Shown here in pieces: positions 14,352 to 23,800 of a stretch of DNA of 64,000 nt. A program made the translations under genes and the position numbers. The stretch is from the NCBI GenBank assembly GCA_022493055.1, contig CP092781.1, forward strand, positions 1,426,001 to 1,490,000, in the 5' to 3' direction. The notes under the pieces were generated by a model. The model was given only the letters and a program-made list of their open reading frames with translations. It made no database searches and was not told where the DNA came from. The stretch's first letter is position 1. Every line of letters begins with the position of its first letter. Source of the DNA: Staphylococcus roterodami. GTDB taxonomy: Bacteria > Bacillota > Bacilli > Staphylococcales > Staphylococcaceae.

Positions 14352-15746
14352 TTATTGTAATTGTGATACATTTTGTTTTGGTACGAGGAACATAATGATA
14401 ATGAATGATAAAATTCCCATACCAGCATTTAACCACAATGCTATCATTGCGCCTGTATAAATGTTTGAAATATCAGCAACAATCGCATAAACTGCACCAC
14501 TTAATGCAACGCCAAAAGCTCCTCCTAAAGATGAAGCCATTTTATAAATACCTGCAGCGACACCTACTTTTTCTAATGGTGCATTCGCTATTGCAGTATC
14601 TGTTGATGGTGTCGCATAAATTCCAAGTCCTAATCCAAAGAATAAATAGCCAACGATACAACAAATAACATATATTATTTCTGGTAAGAAAGTTAATGAA
14701 ATCAGAAACTCTCCGACTATTAGGACTCCTGTACCAATTAACATCGGTTTCTTACAACCAAGTGTCTGAAGTAACTTTTCTCCTACACGAATCATAATAA
14801 GTACCATCACTAAATAGGTAATTGACAAACTACCTGCTTGCAATGAAGAATAACCTAAACCTCTTTGCACAAAAGTATTGGCAACAATTAACGTTCCAGC
14901 AACACCATTTAGCAAAAAGTTTGAAGCAGTTGCACCTGTATAGGCTTTATTTTTAAATAGTTTAAAATCAATTAAAGGGTTCTTAACATACTTTTCAAGA
15001 AATATAAAATAAGCGAAAGATCCAATTGTAATCGCTAGCAAAACGATAAATATCATTGAAGTCACGCCAAATTCTGCACCCTTTGTAATTACTATATTTA
15101 AACTTAGTAACATAATAACTAAAACGATTAATCCTTTGATATCGAATTTATTAATTGAAATACTTTTCGCTTTTGTTTCAGGTGTACCTTTAATTAAATA
15201 CAGCGCAATTAGTGAAATCACGATTGAAAGTATAAAAATCCAACGCCAACCTAAAAGCGTTGCTACTGCTCCTCCAAAAAATGAACAAACACCAGAGCCG
15301 CCCCAAGAACCTATTGACCAGTAACTTAACGCACGTTGCCTATCTTTTCCAATATAATAGGATTTTATAATAGATAAAGTAGCAGGCATAATACATGCCG
15401 CAGAAAGTCCTTGTACTAATCTACCAATGATTAATAATAAAGGCATGTTAGAAATAATAATTAATAATGAGCCAAGAATACTTAACATAATGCCTATGTT
15501 CGTCAGTTTAATACGTCCATATTTATCAGCAAGTCCTCCTGCTCCAACAACAAACATGCCTGAAAATAATGCGGTTATACTCACAGCGATATTTATTGTT
15601 CCTATATCTGTATTAAAACTGTCTTCAAGTATTGGTACAACATTAACCAGCGATTGCGCAAATAACCAAAATGTTATAACGCTTAAGACAATTCCTATTA
15701 ATAATTTATTATCGCCTTCATATATTTCTCTTGACGGCTTTTCCAT
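14352..15746 (-). CDS. norB: MFS multidrug efflux transporter NorB
   Basis: Proton-driven efflux pump of the DHA2 (14-TM) major facilitator family; in S. aureus NorB exports quinolones and other compounds and aids fitness in abscesses. The 464-residue protein is hydrophobic throughout. It shows the motif A region GGLADKYGRIKLTN near residue 71, GRLVQGLSAACIMPATLS near 108 and a motif C-like GIYKMASSLGGAFGVALSG near the C-terminus. The length matches NorB (about 463). Start supported by AGGGAGG upstream. It sits immediately upstream of ebh, the arrangement I know from S. aureus. By memory the protein is only about 90% identical to the S. aureus form, mainly in the middle loop and TM7-8, which argues for a sister species. 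A hairpin lies in its leader. Confidence 0.9.
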   Translation of the reverse strand: MEKPSREIYEGDNKLLIGIVLSVITFWLFAQSLVNVVPILEDSFNTDIGTINIAVSITALFSGMFVVGAGGLADKYGRIKLTNIGIMLSILGSLLIIISNMPLLLIIGRLVQGLSAACIMPATLSIIKSYYIGKDRQRALSYWSIGSWGGSGVCSFFGGAVATLLGWRWIFILSIVISLIALYLIKGTPETKAKSISINKFDIKGLIVLVIMLLSLNIVITKGAEFGVTSMIFIVLLAITIGSFAYFIFLEKYVKNPLIDFKLFKNKAYTGATASNFLLNGVAGTLIVANTFVQRGLGYSSLQAGSLSITYLVMVLIMIRVGEKLLQTLGCKKPMLIGTGVLIVGEFLISLTFLPEIIYVICCIVGYLFFGLGLGIYATPSTDTAIANAPLEKVGVAAGIYKMASSLGGAFGVALSGAVYAIVADISNIYTGAMIALWLNAGMGILSFIIIMFLVPKQNVSQLQ

Positions 15747-15773
15747 TTCAATTTGCCTCCCTATACTTTTGAA

Positions 15774-15809
15774 AACCAGACAAATCTCATTATGAAAATT
15801 TGTCTGGTT
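15774..15809 (-). promoter_or_regulatory. Perfect 12-bp inverted repeat in the norB leader
   Basis: Arms AACCAGACAAAT (15774-15785) and ATTTGTCTGGTT (15798-15809) are perfectly complementary around a 12-nt centre. The element ends about a dozen nt before the norB Shine-Dalgarno and lies about 100 bp after the steT stop. On the minus strand only TTTTC follows the stem, so it is a weak terminator at best. It could be the steT terminator, a leader attenuator or an operator; I cannot choose from sequence. Confidence 0.6.
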
Positions 15810-15905
15810 AATAGAATAATTGAATGATTTTTATTAATTTTAATGTGCAAAACTTTAAATATATGATGAATTCATCCATTTATTCTCAATGCTAATTGTC
15901 AAACT

Positions 15906-17228
15906 TTATGCCGTTTTTTGTTTCTTTTTATAGAAATAAACTGGTATACCTAGCGCTGTAATTAGAATCCCAATAATCGCCAGAATAAATTGCGTAAATA
16001 ATGTATTAATTAATACAAATGATCCTGCCAGAATTGCAACTAAAGGTATGATTGGATATAAAGGTACTTTATACGGTCTTTCCATATTCGGCTCGCGTTT
16101 TCTTAAAATAATTACTGCAACAAAGGACATACAATAGAATAACCAGATGACAAAAATTAACATGTTCGTAATCGTATCAAATGCACCCATTGACATCATG
16201 ATAATTGCAATCAACAGTTGTATAATTGCTCCAAACCATGGTGCACCTGATTTTGTTAATTTTGCAAACAAGTGACTAAATGGTAATAACTTTCTCTCAG
16301 CCATAGCATATGGTACTCGCATACCAGTCATTGTATAACCATTTATCGTACCGTAAACAGATATTAAGATACCAATTGTAATAATTTTACCGCCATATTC
16401 ACCAAATAATATTTTTGATGTATCGGAAGCTGCATTTAAGTTACCAGCCAGTAATTCAATTGGAAGTGTTAATAAAAATGTCGCATTAATAAGTAAATAT
16501 ACTGCCATAATACAACCGATACCTACTGAAATAGCTAATGGTAAATCTCGCTTAGGTTTTTTAAGTTCACCTGCAACATTTCCAACATGAATCCAGCCAT
16601 CATATGCAAACATTGTAGCTAATAAACCACTACCAATTGCTGTAAAAAAGCCATTTCCAGAATTACCAGTAGAAGGAATTAATGAAAATGTGATATCCCC
16701 TGATTGGAAAATACCAAATATAACGATAACAATAATTGGTATTAGTTTAATTACTAATGTTACAGATTGTAAAATACCACCTGCTTTAGATCCCAAGAAA
16801 TTAATCAGCACTATAGATAATGCAGAAGCGATAGCTAAAGGAATTAATAATCCTGCTGATAAATGGAATAAATTAATTAATTGTGTCGCAAAAACGATAG
16901 CGAGGGCTGCGACGTTTGCTGGAAAATATATAAATGATTGAGCCCATCCTGAAAGGAATCCCCAGAAATCACCATATGTATATTCTATATACTTCGTTAA
17001 GCCACCTGTTTCAGGGATTGCAGCAGCAAGTTCTGCTGCTGTTAACCCTGCACAAATGGTAATGATGCCGCCTAGGAACCATACAAATAAGGCCATTCCT
17101 GCTGTTCCTGTTACTTCTGTCACGTTTGATATTTTAAAGAATACACCTGAGCCAATAACCGTGCCCATTACGATTGCAAACGCTGAGAAGAAACCTATAT
17201 TTTTTTGTAATTCTTTACCATTTGACAT
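15906..17228 (-). CDS. steT: APC-family amino acid permease (SteT-like serine/threonine exchanger)
   Basis: Membrane amino acid transporter of the APC/LAT group. The 440-residue protein has about 12 predicted TM segments, the family signature GTVIGSGVFF near residue 22 in TM1, and the TM6 region MFAYDGWIHVGNVAGELKKP near 206. This length and signature fit SteT-type exchangers, but substrate cannot be read from sequence. It is the last gene of ald-tdcB-steT: the gap to tdcB is only 30 bp, and GAGGTG precedes the ATG. Context suggests uptake of the threonine or serine deaminated by TdcB. The symbol is by homology; other APC substrates are possible. Confidence 0.8.
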   Translation of the reverse strand: MSNGKELQKNIGFFSAFAIVMGTVIGSGVFFKISNVTEVTGTAGMALFVWFLGGIITICAGLTAAELAAAIPETGGLTKYIEYTYGDFWGFLSGWAQSFIYFPANVAALAIVFATQLINLFHLSAGLLIPLAIASALSIVLINFLGSKAGGILQSVTLVIKLIPIIVIVIFGIFQSGDITFSLIPSTGNSGNGFFTAIGSGLLATMFAYDGWIHVGNVAGELKKPKRDLPLAISVGIGCIMAVYLLINATFLLTLPIELLAGNLNAASDTSKILFGEYGGKIITIGILISVYGTINGYTMTGMRVPYAMAERKLLPFSHLFAKLTKSGAPWFGAIIQLLIAIIMMSMGAFDTITNMLIFVIWLFYCMSFVAVIILRKREPNMERPYKVPLYPIIPLVAILAGSFVLINTLFTQFILAIIGILITALGIPVYFYKKKQKTA

Positions 17229-17258
17229 AATTACACCTCATTTTTAAGATTGGAAGTT

Positions 17259-18299
17259 TTAACCTACCACACCCTTACTTGTATCCGCGATATTTAATCC
17301 ATGTTCAATGACACCAGAAACTCTAGTTAAGTCAACGTTTCCTCCTGAAACTAATGCAACGACATTTTTACCCTCTAGCCATTTTTTATCAATTTTCCCA
17401 CTTAAAATAGCTGCTGTAGGTAATGCTCCTGCACCTTCTGTAATGATTTTGGCACGTTGCATTAAATCTTGCATTGCATGTTCTATTTCCTCTTCTGATA
17501 CAAGAATAAATTCATCTACTAAATGTTTTACTACTTCGTATGTTTTTTCTCCTGGTACTTTTACATCACAACCATCTGCAATTGTGCTATCTTCACGATG
17601 TTCAGTTAAGTCTCTCTTATAGAATGACTCTGCCATGCCATGCACATTTTCAGCTTGAACGCCGATAATATGAATAGATGGGTTAAATGATTTTAAAGCG
17701 GTGGCAATACCTGCAATTAGGCCACCTCCACCAACTGGAACAATGACCGTATTAACATTCCAAATATCATCTAAAATTTCTAATCCTATTGTTCCTTGAC
17801 CAGCCATGACAAACTTATCATCATATGGATGAACAATTGTCATACCATTTTCTTTCGCTAATTCTTCCATATAAAGTCTAGTTTCATTAAAGTTTTTACC
17901 TTTTAAAATGACTTTTGCACCATATCCTTTGGTAGCATTCTGTTTAGCAATTGGTGCTGTTTCTGGCATCACAATCGTTGCATCAATATCTAATAATTTT
18001 GCTGTCAAAGCTACACCTTGTGCATGATTTCCGGCTGATGCGCCAATAATACCTTTAGCTTTTTGTTCATCTGACAAATGATTAATTTTATTGCTAGCAC
18101 CTCTAAATTTAAATGAACCTGTAAACTGCATATTTTCAAGTTTTAAATATACGTTACCTTTAGTGATATTTTGACTTAAATACATAGATTTAATAAGAGG
18201 CGTTCTGCGAATGAATGGTTTAATGCTTGCTTTTGCTTCTTCGATATCTCCTAAACTTACAATGTGTGCTGTTTGTAATGTTACTGTGTTGGTTGTCAT
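17259..18299 (-). CDS. tdcB: Catabolic threonine dehydratase TdcB (PLP-dependent)
   Basis: Deaminates L-threonine to 2-oxobutanoate and ammonia (also serine to pyruvate) using pyridoxal phosphate. The PLP lysine is K64 in GSFKFRGASNK, and the phosphate-binding glycine loop is VPVGGGGLIAG near residue 187. At 346 residues it lacks the C-terminal ACT-type domain of biosynthetic IlvA, which indicates the catabolic form. GGAAGGATG lies upstream of the ATG. It is cotranscribed by position with ald upstream (93-bp gap) and steT downstream. Often annotated ilvA1 in S. aureus. Confidence 0.92.
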   Translation of the reverse strand: MTTNTVTLQTAHIVSLGDIEEAKASIKPFIRRTPLIKSMYLSQNITKGNVYLKLENMQFTGSFKFRGASNKINHLSDEQKAKGIIGASAGNHAQGVALTAKLLDIDATIVMPETAPIAKQNATKGYGAKVILKGKNFNETRLYMEELAKENGMTIVHPYDDKFVMAGQGTIGLEILDDIWNVNTVIVPVGGGGLIAGIATALKSFNPSIHIIGVQAENVHGMAESFYKRDLTEHREDSTIADGCDVKVPGEKTYEVVKHLVDEFILVSEEEIEHAMQDLMQRAKIITEGAGALPTAAILSGKIDKKWLEGKNVVALVSGGNVDLTRVSGVIEHGLNIADTSKGVVG

Positions 18300-18392
18300 A
18301 ATTGATTACATCCTTCCGTTTTGTAAATTTTTAGTCCAAATATTGCTTATTTATATAAAAATTCATTTCACTCTTTTTCAATTACAGACTTT

Positions 18393-19511
18393 TTATTTAA
18401 TGACATTTAAGATTTCTTTAAAATCAAGATCATGAGATGTTGCTAATCCTTTGTTTGTCACTTGACCTTTATATATATTTATTCCAGTGCTTAATGCTTC
18501 GTTATCTTTAATGGCTTGTTCCAATCCTTTGTCACAAATTTCTAAAATATAATCAATATTTCCTTGCGCTAACGCCATTGTTGAAGTTCTTGGTACAGCA
18601 CCTGGTTGATTAGGTACACCGTAATGGATTACACCTTCTTCTTCATATACTGGATCAGAAATTGTAGTTGGTCTGATTGTTTCTATGGTTCCACCTTGGT
18701 CAATAGCTATATCGATTAAGACTGAACCTTTTTTCATTGATTTAACCATTTCACGAGTAACCAATTTTGGTGGTTTAGCTCCAGGAATTAAAATTGTAGA
18801 AATAAATACATCTGCCTTTTTAATTTCCTCTGCTAAATTTTCTGGTGTTGATTTGACTACTGTGACATCTTTATCTGTATATTTTTCTTCTAAATATTTA
18901 ATACGGTCATCATTTAACTCTAGAATAATTACTTTGGCATTTAATCCTAATGCAACATTAGCAGCATTTGTTGCTGCAACTCCGCCACCAAATATGACAT
19001 ATGTACTTCCTGGAATATTCACATTTTCATGAACACCAGTCACTAATGTACCTTGTCCACCATGTTGCGCTTCAGAGTAATACGCTCCCATAATTGCCGA
19101 ACGTTGTCCTGCTATAGCACTCATTGGTGCAAGTAATTCTGCTTTTCCATTTTTCACAATTGTTTCACCACTAATAGCAGTTACACCAACTTCTTGCATT
19201 TTTTCAACTATTTGTTTAGAAGAAGCTAAATGTAAGAATCCCCAGATAATTTGATCTTTTTTAAAATATTGGTATTCACTTTCATGAGGTTCTTTAACTT
19301 TGATAACTAAGTCTGCTTCCCATGCTTGTTCGTGACTTACAATTTTTGCGCCTTCTTGCTCATACATTTCGTTGGAAAAACCTGAACCGATACCTGCATT
19401 TTTTTCAACGAGTACTTTATGACCTGCATCTGTTAACTTACGCACATTTTCAGGTGTGCAAGCTACACGACCTTCGCCTTGTTTTAATTCTTTGACTACT
19501 GCAACTAACAT
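18393..19511 (-). CDS. ald: Alanine dehydrogenase
   Basis: NAD-dependent oxidative deamination of L-alanine to pyruvate and ammonia; reversible, so it can also reoxidise NADH. The 372-residue protein has the N-terminal AlaDH/PNT domain (KELKQGEGRVACTPENV) and the Rossmann glycine motif VIFGGGVAATNAA near residue 171. I chose ATG 19511 because GAGGAG lies 8 nt upstream; a GTG at 19520 overlaps that Shine-Dalgarno. It is the first gene of ald-tdcB-steT and directly follows a promoter whose start region is covered by a perfect Rex-type operator, so expression is predicted to rise when NADH/NAD+ is high. Confidence 0.93.
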   Translation of the reverse strand: MLVAVVKELKQGEGRVACTPENVRKLTDAGHKVLVEKNAGIGSGFSNEMYEQEGAKIVSHEQAWEADLVIKVKEPHESEYQYFKKDQIIWGFLHLASSKQIVEKMQEVGVTAISGETIVKNGKAELLAPMSAIAGQRSAIMGAYYSEAQHGGQGTLVTGVHENVNIPGSTYVIFGGGVAATNAANVALGLNAKVIILELNDDRIKYLEEKYTDKDVTVVKSTPENLAEEIKKADVFISTILIPGAKPPKLVTREMVKSMKKGSVLIDIAIDQGGTIETIRPTTISDPVYEEEGVIHYGVPNQPGAVPRTSTMALAQGNIDYILEICDKGLEQAIKDNEALSTGINIYKGQVTNKGLATSHDLDFKEILNVIK

Positions 19512-19532
19512 TTGCAACACTCCTCTTTATAT

Positions 19533-19550
19533 TTGTGAATTAATTCACAA
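19533..19550 (-). promoter_or_regulatory. Rex operator at the ald promoter
   Basis: The 18-bp sequence TTGTGAATTAATTCACAA is a perfect palindrome. It matches the S. aureus Rex consensus as I recall it (TTGTGAA, four W, TTCACAA) at every position. It begins 2 nt downstream of the predicted -10 and so covers the likely transcription start, a classic repression geometry. Rex is the NADH-sensing repressor of fermentation genes; ald-tdcB-steT fits that regulon. Confidence 0.85.
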
Positions 19551-19552
19551 TC

Positions 19553-19581
19553 ATTTTATCTATTGGACATGCATATGTAAA
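19553..19581 (-). promoter_or_regulatory. ald-tdcB-steT promoter
   Basis: On the minus strand, TTTACA (19576-19581) and TAAAAT (19553-19558) are separated by exactly 17 bp. The -10 ends 2 nt before the Rex operator and about 41 nt before the ald ATG. SigA-type promoter inferred by eye. Confidence 0.7.
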
Positions 19582-19895
19582 TACCATTAATTAATTATTC
19601 ATATTTTATCTATAATTTGTTAATAAATATTTAATATAAAATTATTATTTATAAATATGATGTGCAATTATGCTATTATATTAAACTCTTATACTCGATA
19701 TAATTTATAGTTGTATTTATACATTGACTCAAAATCTAAATAATCAAATCCGTTTTATTTTTGAATAAAGTTGTAACTCTTCTATTTAATAGGTGTTAAG
19801 TAAATAATTTATGAACTCACACACTTTATCTAGAATTTGGCTTTGTATTAATTTTTCCAAAATTGTTTCGTCTTTATTTACTGAAAATAAAAAAA
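19582..19895. other. Gene-free AT-rich spacer
   Basis: Stretch between the ald promoter and the terminator of the exonuclease gene. I see no ORF with a ribosome binding site and no strong hairpin. Confidence 0.5.
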
Positions 19896-19928
19896 GGCAA
19901 TTTCTAATCATAAAAGTTAGAAATTGCC
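19896..19928 (-). terminator. Terminator after the dynamin/exonuclease genes
   Basis: Perfect 12-bp arms GGCAATTTCTAA (19896-19907) and its complement (19917-19928), followed on the minus strand by seven or more T. It lies about 50 bp beyond the exonuclease stop. Confidence 0.9.
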
Positions 19929-19976
19929 ATTTAATATATAGTGGTAATTGTTAGTCAATCAGACATCGCTTTATAT

Positions 19977-20855
19977 TTAAAAATGTGTTGAAATATATTT
20001 TCCAGAAACATACAATTCATGTTCATTACAAATTGATAATATGTGATTTAATGTTGTAGCAAATGACATTTGATCAAATAATGACTCACTATCTATTGGT
20101 ACTTGTGTGTGAATTTCAGCAAGTCGTTTCGATAAATATAGTTCATCTAAATTGTCATTAATTTTATTACGTTGACCTGCAGATAATGCCTCTAAATTCT
20201 CAACAACATTTTCAACACTTTGATATTGCTGAATTAACTTAATAGCTGTTTTCTCACCAATACCTTTAACACCTGCATATCCATCTGCTGTATCACCCAT
20301 AAACGCTTTAATATCAATTAGTTGTGGTGGTTCAAGGGCATATTCTTCATTAAATCGATGTAACGTATATCGATTATAAATGTTAAACCCTTTTTTAATT
20401 AACCAAACTTCAACATTGTCATTAATACATTGCAATAAATCTTTGTCGCCCGTAATAATATAAACATCGTTATCTGTTGAATATTGTTGCGCTAATGTTC
20501 CTATAACATCATCCGCTTCATAGTTTTTAACACCAATATTTACAAAGCCAAATTGCTCAGAAATTTCTTTAACATAATCAAATTGTGGTATCAATTCTTC
20601 TGGTGGTGCAGGGCGATTTTGCTTATAACCATCAAACATATCATTTCTAAACGTTGATTGGCCCATATCCCAACATACAGCAACATGTGTTGGTCTTATC
20701 TCATGTATAGCTGAAAAGATATGACGTACAAAGCCTTGTATCCCATTTGTAGGTACACCTTGTGAATTGTACATAAATTGTTTATGAAGACTTGTGGCAT
20801 AAAAATGTCTAAATAATAACGCCATTCCATCTACAAGTAATATTTTATTTGGCAT
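19977..20855 (-). CDS. Stand-alone 5'-3' exonuclease (YpcP family)
   Basis: FEN-type nuclease resembling the N-terminal 5'-3' exonuclease domain of DNA polymerase I, expected to remove RNA primers or flaps. The 292 residues carry the metal-binding motifs LLVDGMALLFR at the N-terminus, NYEADDVIGTLA near 112 and VYIITGDKDLLQC near 131. A helix-hairpin-helix VKGIGEKTAIKLI follows near 197. B. subtilis YpcP (ExoR) is the likely counterpart. AAGGA precedes the ATG. Only 19 bp separate it from the dynamin-like gene upstream, so the two are probably one transcript. Confidence 0.85.
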   Translation of the reverse strand: MPNKILLVDGMALLFRHFYATSLHKQFMYNSQGVPTNGIQGFVRHIFSAIHEIRPTHVAVCWDMGQSTFRNDMFDGYKQNRPAPPEELIPQFDYVKEISEQFGFVNIGVKNYEADDVIGTLAQQYSTDNDVYIITGDKDLLQCINDNVEVWLIKKGFNIYNRYTLHRFNEEYALEPPQLIDIKAFMGDTADGYAGVKGIGEKTAIKLIQQYQSVENVVENLEALSAGQRNKINDNLDELYLSKRLAEIHTQVPIDSESLFDQMSFATTLNHILSICNEHELYVSGKYISTHF

Positions 20856-20874
20856 TTAAAACTATCCTTCTTTC

Positions 20875-23800
20875 TTAATATATAATTGTTTCAAGTTCTT
20901 TATGTTTATCTTTTAGTTGATTGATAAGTGAGTTATCTAAATCAAATGCTAATAAATCATTCACTTGTGTTTGAATATTATCTTCAAGATTTTTAAACTG
21001 CAATTCAGCTTCACTAGCCATTTGTTTAACGTAATCTTCAAGTTGATGTCTTAATAGCATCAACTGTGGCTGTAATAATTCAATTGTCTTATGACAAATC
21101 AACTCATGAATCTCCCTTTGTCCGTTTGGATTCAAAATTTTACGTTTAGTCAATTGTTTTGGTAGTGAACTTAACATATCATTTAAATCAATATGCAATA
21201 ATGGTTGTTCTACTACTGAAGGTTCCAAATTAAATTGAGGATTAATAATTACATGTAATTGCTCTAATTGTTGCATAATTGGTGCGATTTGATTGTCAAG
21301 TTGTGCATTAAAATATTTTTTAATGCGTTCAGTAATTAAAGATTGCTCTAAAAATAGACGTTGATGTATTTGATCTAAATATACTTTTGATGAAATTTTC
21401 TTTTCCTCGTTAAAATCACTATTTTGCGTCATCTGTGTATTAAATACTGATTTAACATCATCAAGTAATTGTAATTTCAAACGTGCATTTAAATGATAAA
21501 CTTGTTCTTCAACTTCATTATCTGTACTTTGTATAGTTGCATCGATTAACTGATATTGCAATCGCTGTTTATCTTTAAAAGTTTCTAACTTTTGCTGACG
21601 ACGAGTAATATCCGCTTTATTGGTTTCAAATTCGCTAATCATTTCTACAAACGAATGATCAATTTGTTGTAATTGATGAATCATTTGTTGCTCTAAAATT
21701 AATTTAGACTCTACATCTACAAAATACTGAATACTTTCTTTTAATTGGTTAATACCTTTATCTGATGTCTTGAGTGCCTCTCGACTTGATACAGCAAAAA
21801 TGTCTGAATGTAAATTAACTTGACTCAATGCATCTGATACATAATTTTTTACCGCTTCAAGATCATCAACATTTTCTGCTAAATCTGAAGCATTGATAAC
21901 CATTTTAAATGCTTGATTCTCATTAAGTTGGTTCATATCCTTCATATGTTCGATAAATGCTTTATCATTATCCGTAAATGAATGATTAAAATAACTTACA
22001 TATAAAATTAAGTCTGACGAAGTTAAAATTTGTTCAGTTTCATTTGTATGTCTTTGGTTATTAGAATGTAAACCTAATGAATCTACTATAATTTTCCCTT
22101 TTAACCATTCATGCTCCAATGCAATATGCACTGTTTTAACAAATGTCGCATATTCATCTTCTGCACTCCATTTCTTTAATTCTTGTTGATTTATAGCATG
22201 TTTTTCACCAATATTAAGCATTTCGTCATACATATTATAATGTTTTTCGATTGCTTGAATAAAAGCAAGTTGATTTTTATTTAATTGTGCTTTTAATTTT
22301 TCTAAATCTGCATTAATAAAGTCTTCGATTGTCGAAAATGCCATTCGGTGATACTCGACAACTGCATTAATTTCATTCAACAATTGTATTTTAGATTTCA
22401 AAGTAATATAACTTTCATTGCCATAAGATATTTCAGTTGTGGCTGCTGTAGTTGGGTTTGGTGAACTCACTAAAATATGTTCACCTAATAATGCATTAAT
22501 TAAACTACTCTTACCTGCACTAAATGTTCCAAATACACCAATTTTCACTAACTTATTATCTAATCTAGTTAATGTATCCTTTATATCTTGCTTTGTACGA
22601 TTAAACAATGGTACATCTGAAATAATGTCGAGTCCTTTTTTAATATCAATAGATGTCTCCGTTGATTTTAAATTTTGATTTAATTGTTGATGTTCTGACC
22701 TAATATGAATATTTTCTGTATTTGGGTTATACGTTGTTTCTTGTCTGCCAATCAATTTATCCAAAGATTCATCCAAATGAATATAGTAATGGCGATAATT
22801 CCTAGTCGTTAATGACTGACGTAACTCACTTAATTCTGTATAACGTTGATATTCTTTTAAATCGTCATTTTCTTCAGTTGGTAATTCATCTGCTTGCACA
22901 TTCACTATAATTTCTTTGAAAATTGGCGTTGATTGTTGTTCCACATATTTTTTTATCGCTTTTACTACTTCATCCGAAAATGTTAAAACATAGGTATTAC
23001 TAATTGATGTTTGAGGTTGATATAAGCTTTCAATCATTTCCGGTTTAATTTCATAATGCTGATTCAACACTTTGTCGGCCGTTTCTTTTTTATTAATGAA
23101 ACGAGTTACGAATGACATATCTTCACGCATCGGTTGGCGTATTTGTTGATTGACATATTGTTGCAATGCATCTACTACTCTATCAAGTCGCTGTTGCTGT
23201 ATTTGCTGCTTTTTCTTCTTTTTATTGAACAGCCCACCCACATTAAAATCTTGCGACATGCTTTCCAAATAACTACGTAACATTTCTCGCATATCGTGCG
23301 GCATAATATATGCATTTTCTAAAATATTTTTACGCTTATTCTTTAAAAATGTCATTAATTCATCTGGATTATTTAAAAGTTGTGCCTCTTCACTCACAGC
23401 TTGATGTTGCTGACTATTTAAAAATGCTTGTTCAAATTCATCTTCTTCAATTCCTAAATCTTCTAATACATCTTGAATTTCAGATTGGATATAATCAAGT
23501 TGAGCTTCAGTAATATAATCAACTGTTCTTGCAGTATAATCTTCAAGCGTTTCTCTCTGTTGATCTAAAGCGACAAGATAATTAGATAATGCTTCAAGTT
23601 CATTTTCAGGATGATCAAATTTTGAAACATAAAATATTCGTGACAATTTAATATCCCAATCTGCAATAGACTTTTCAACACGTTCTTTAAATTTATCAAA
23701 TGATAATTCTTCATCTTGATGCTTGTCTATTTGATTGATAATAAATACTACTGGAATACCTACATCATTAATGTGTTTCATAAATTTGAAATTGAGTTCA

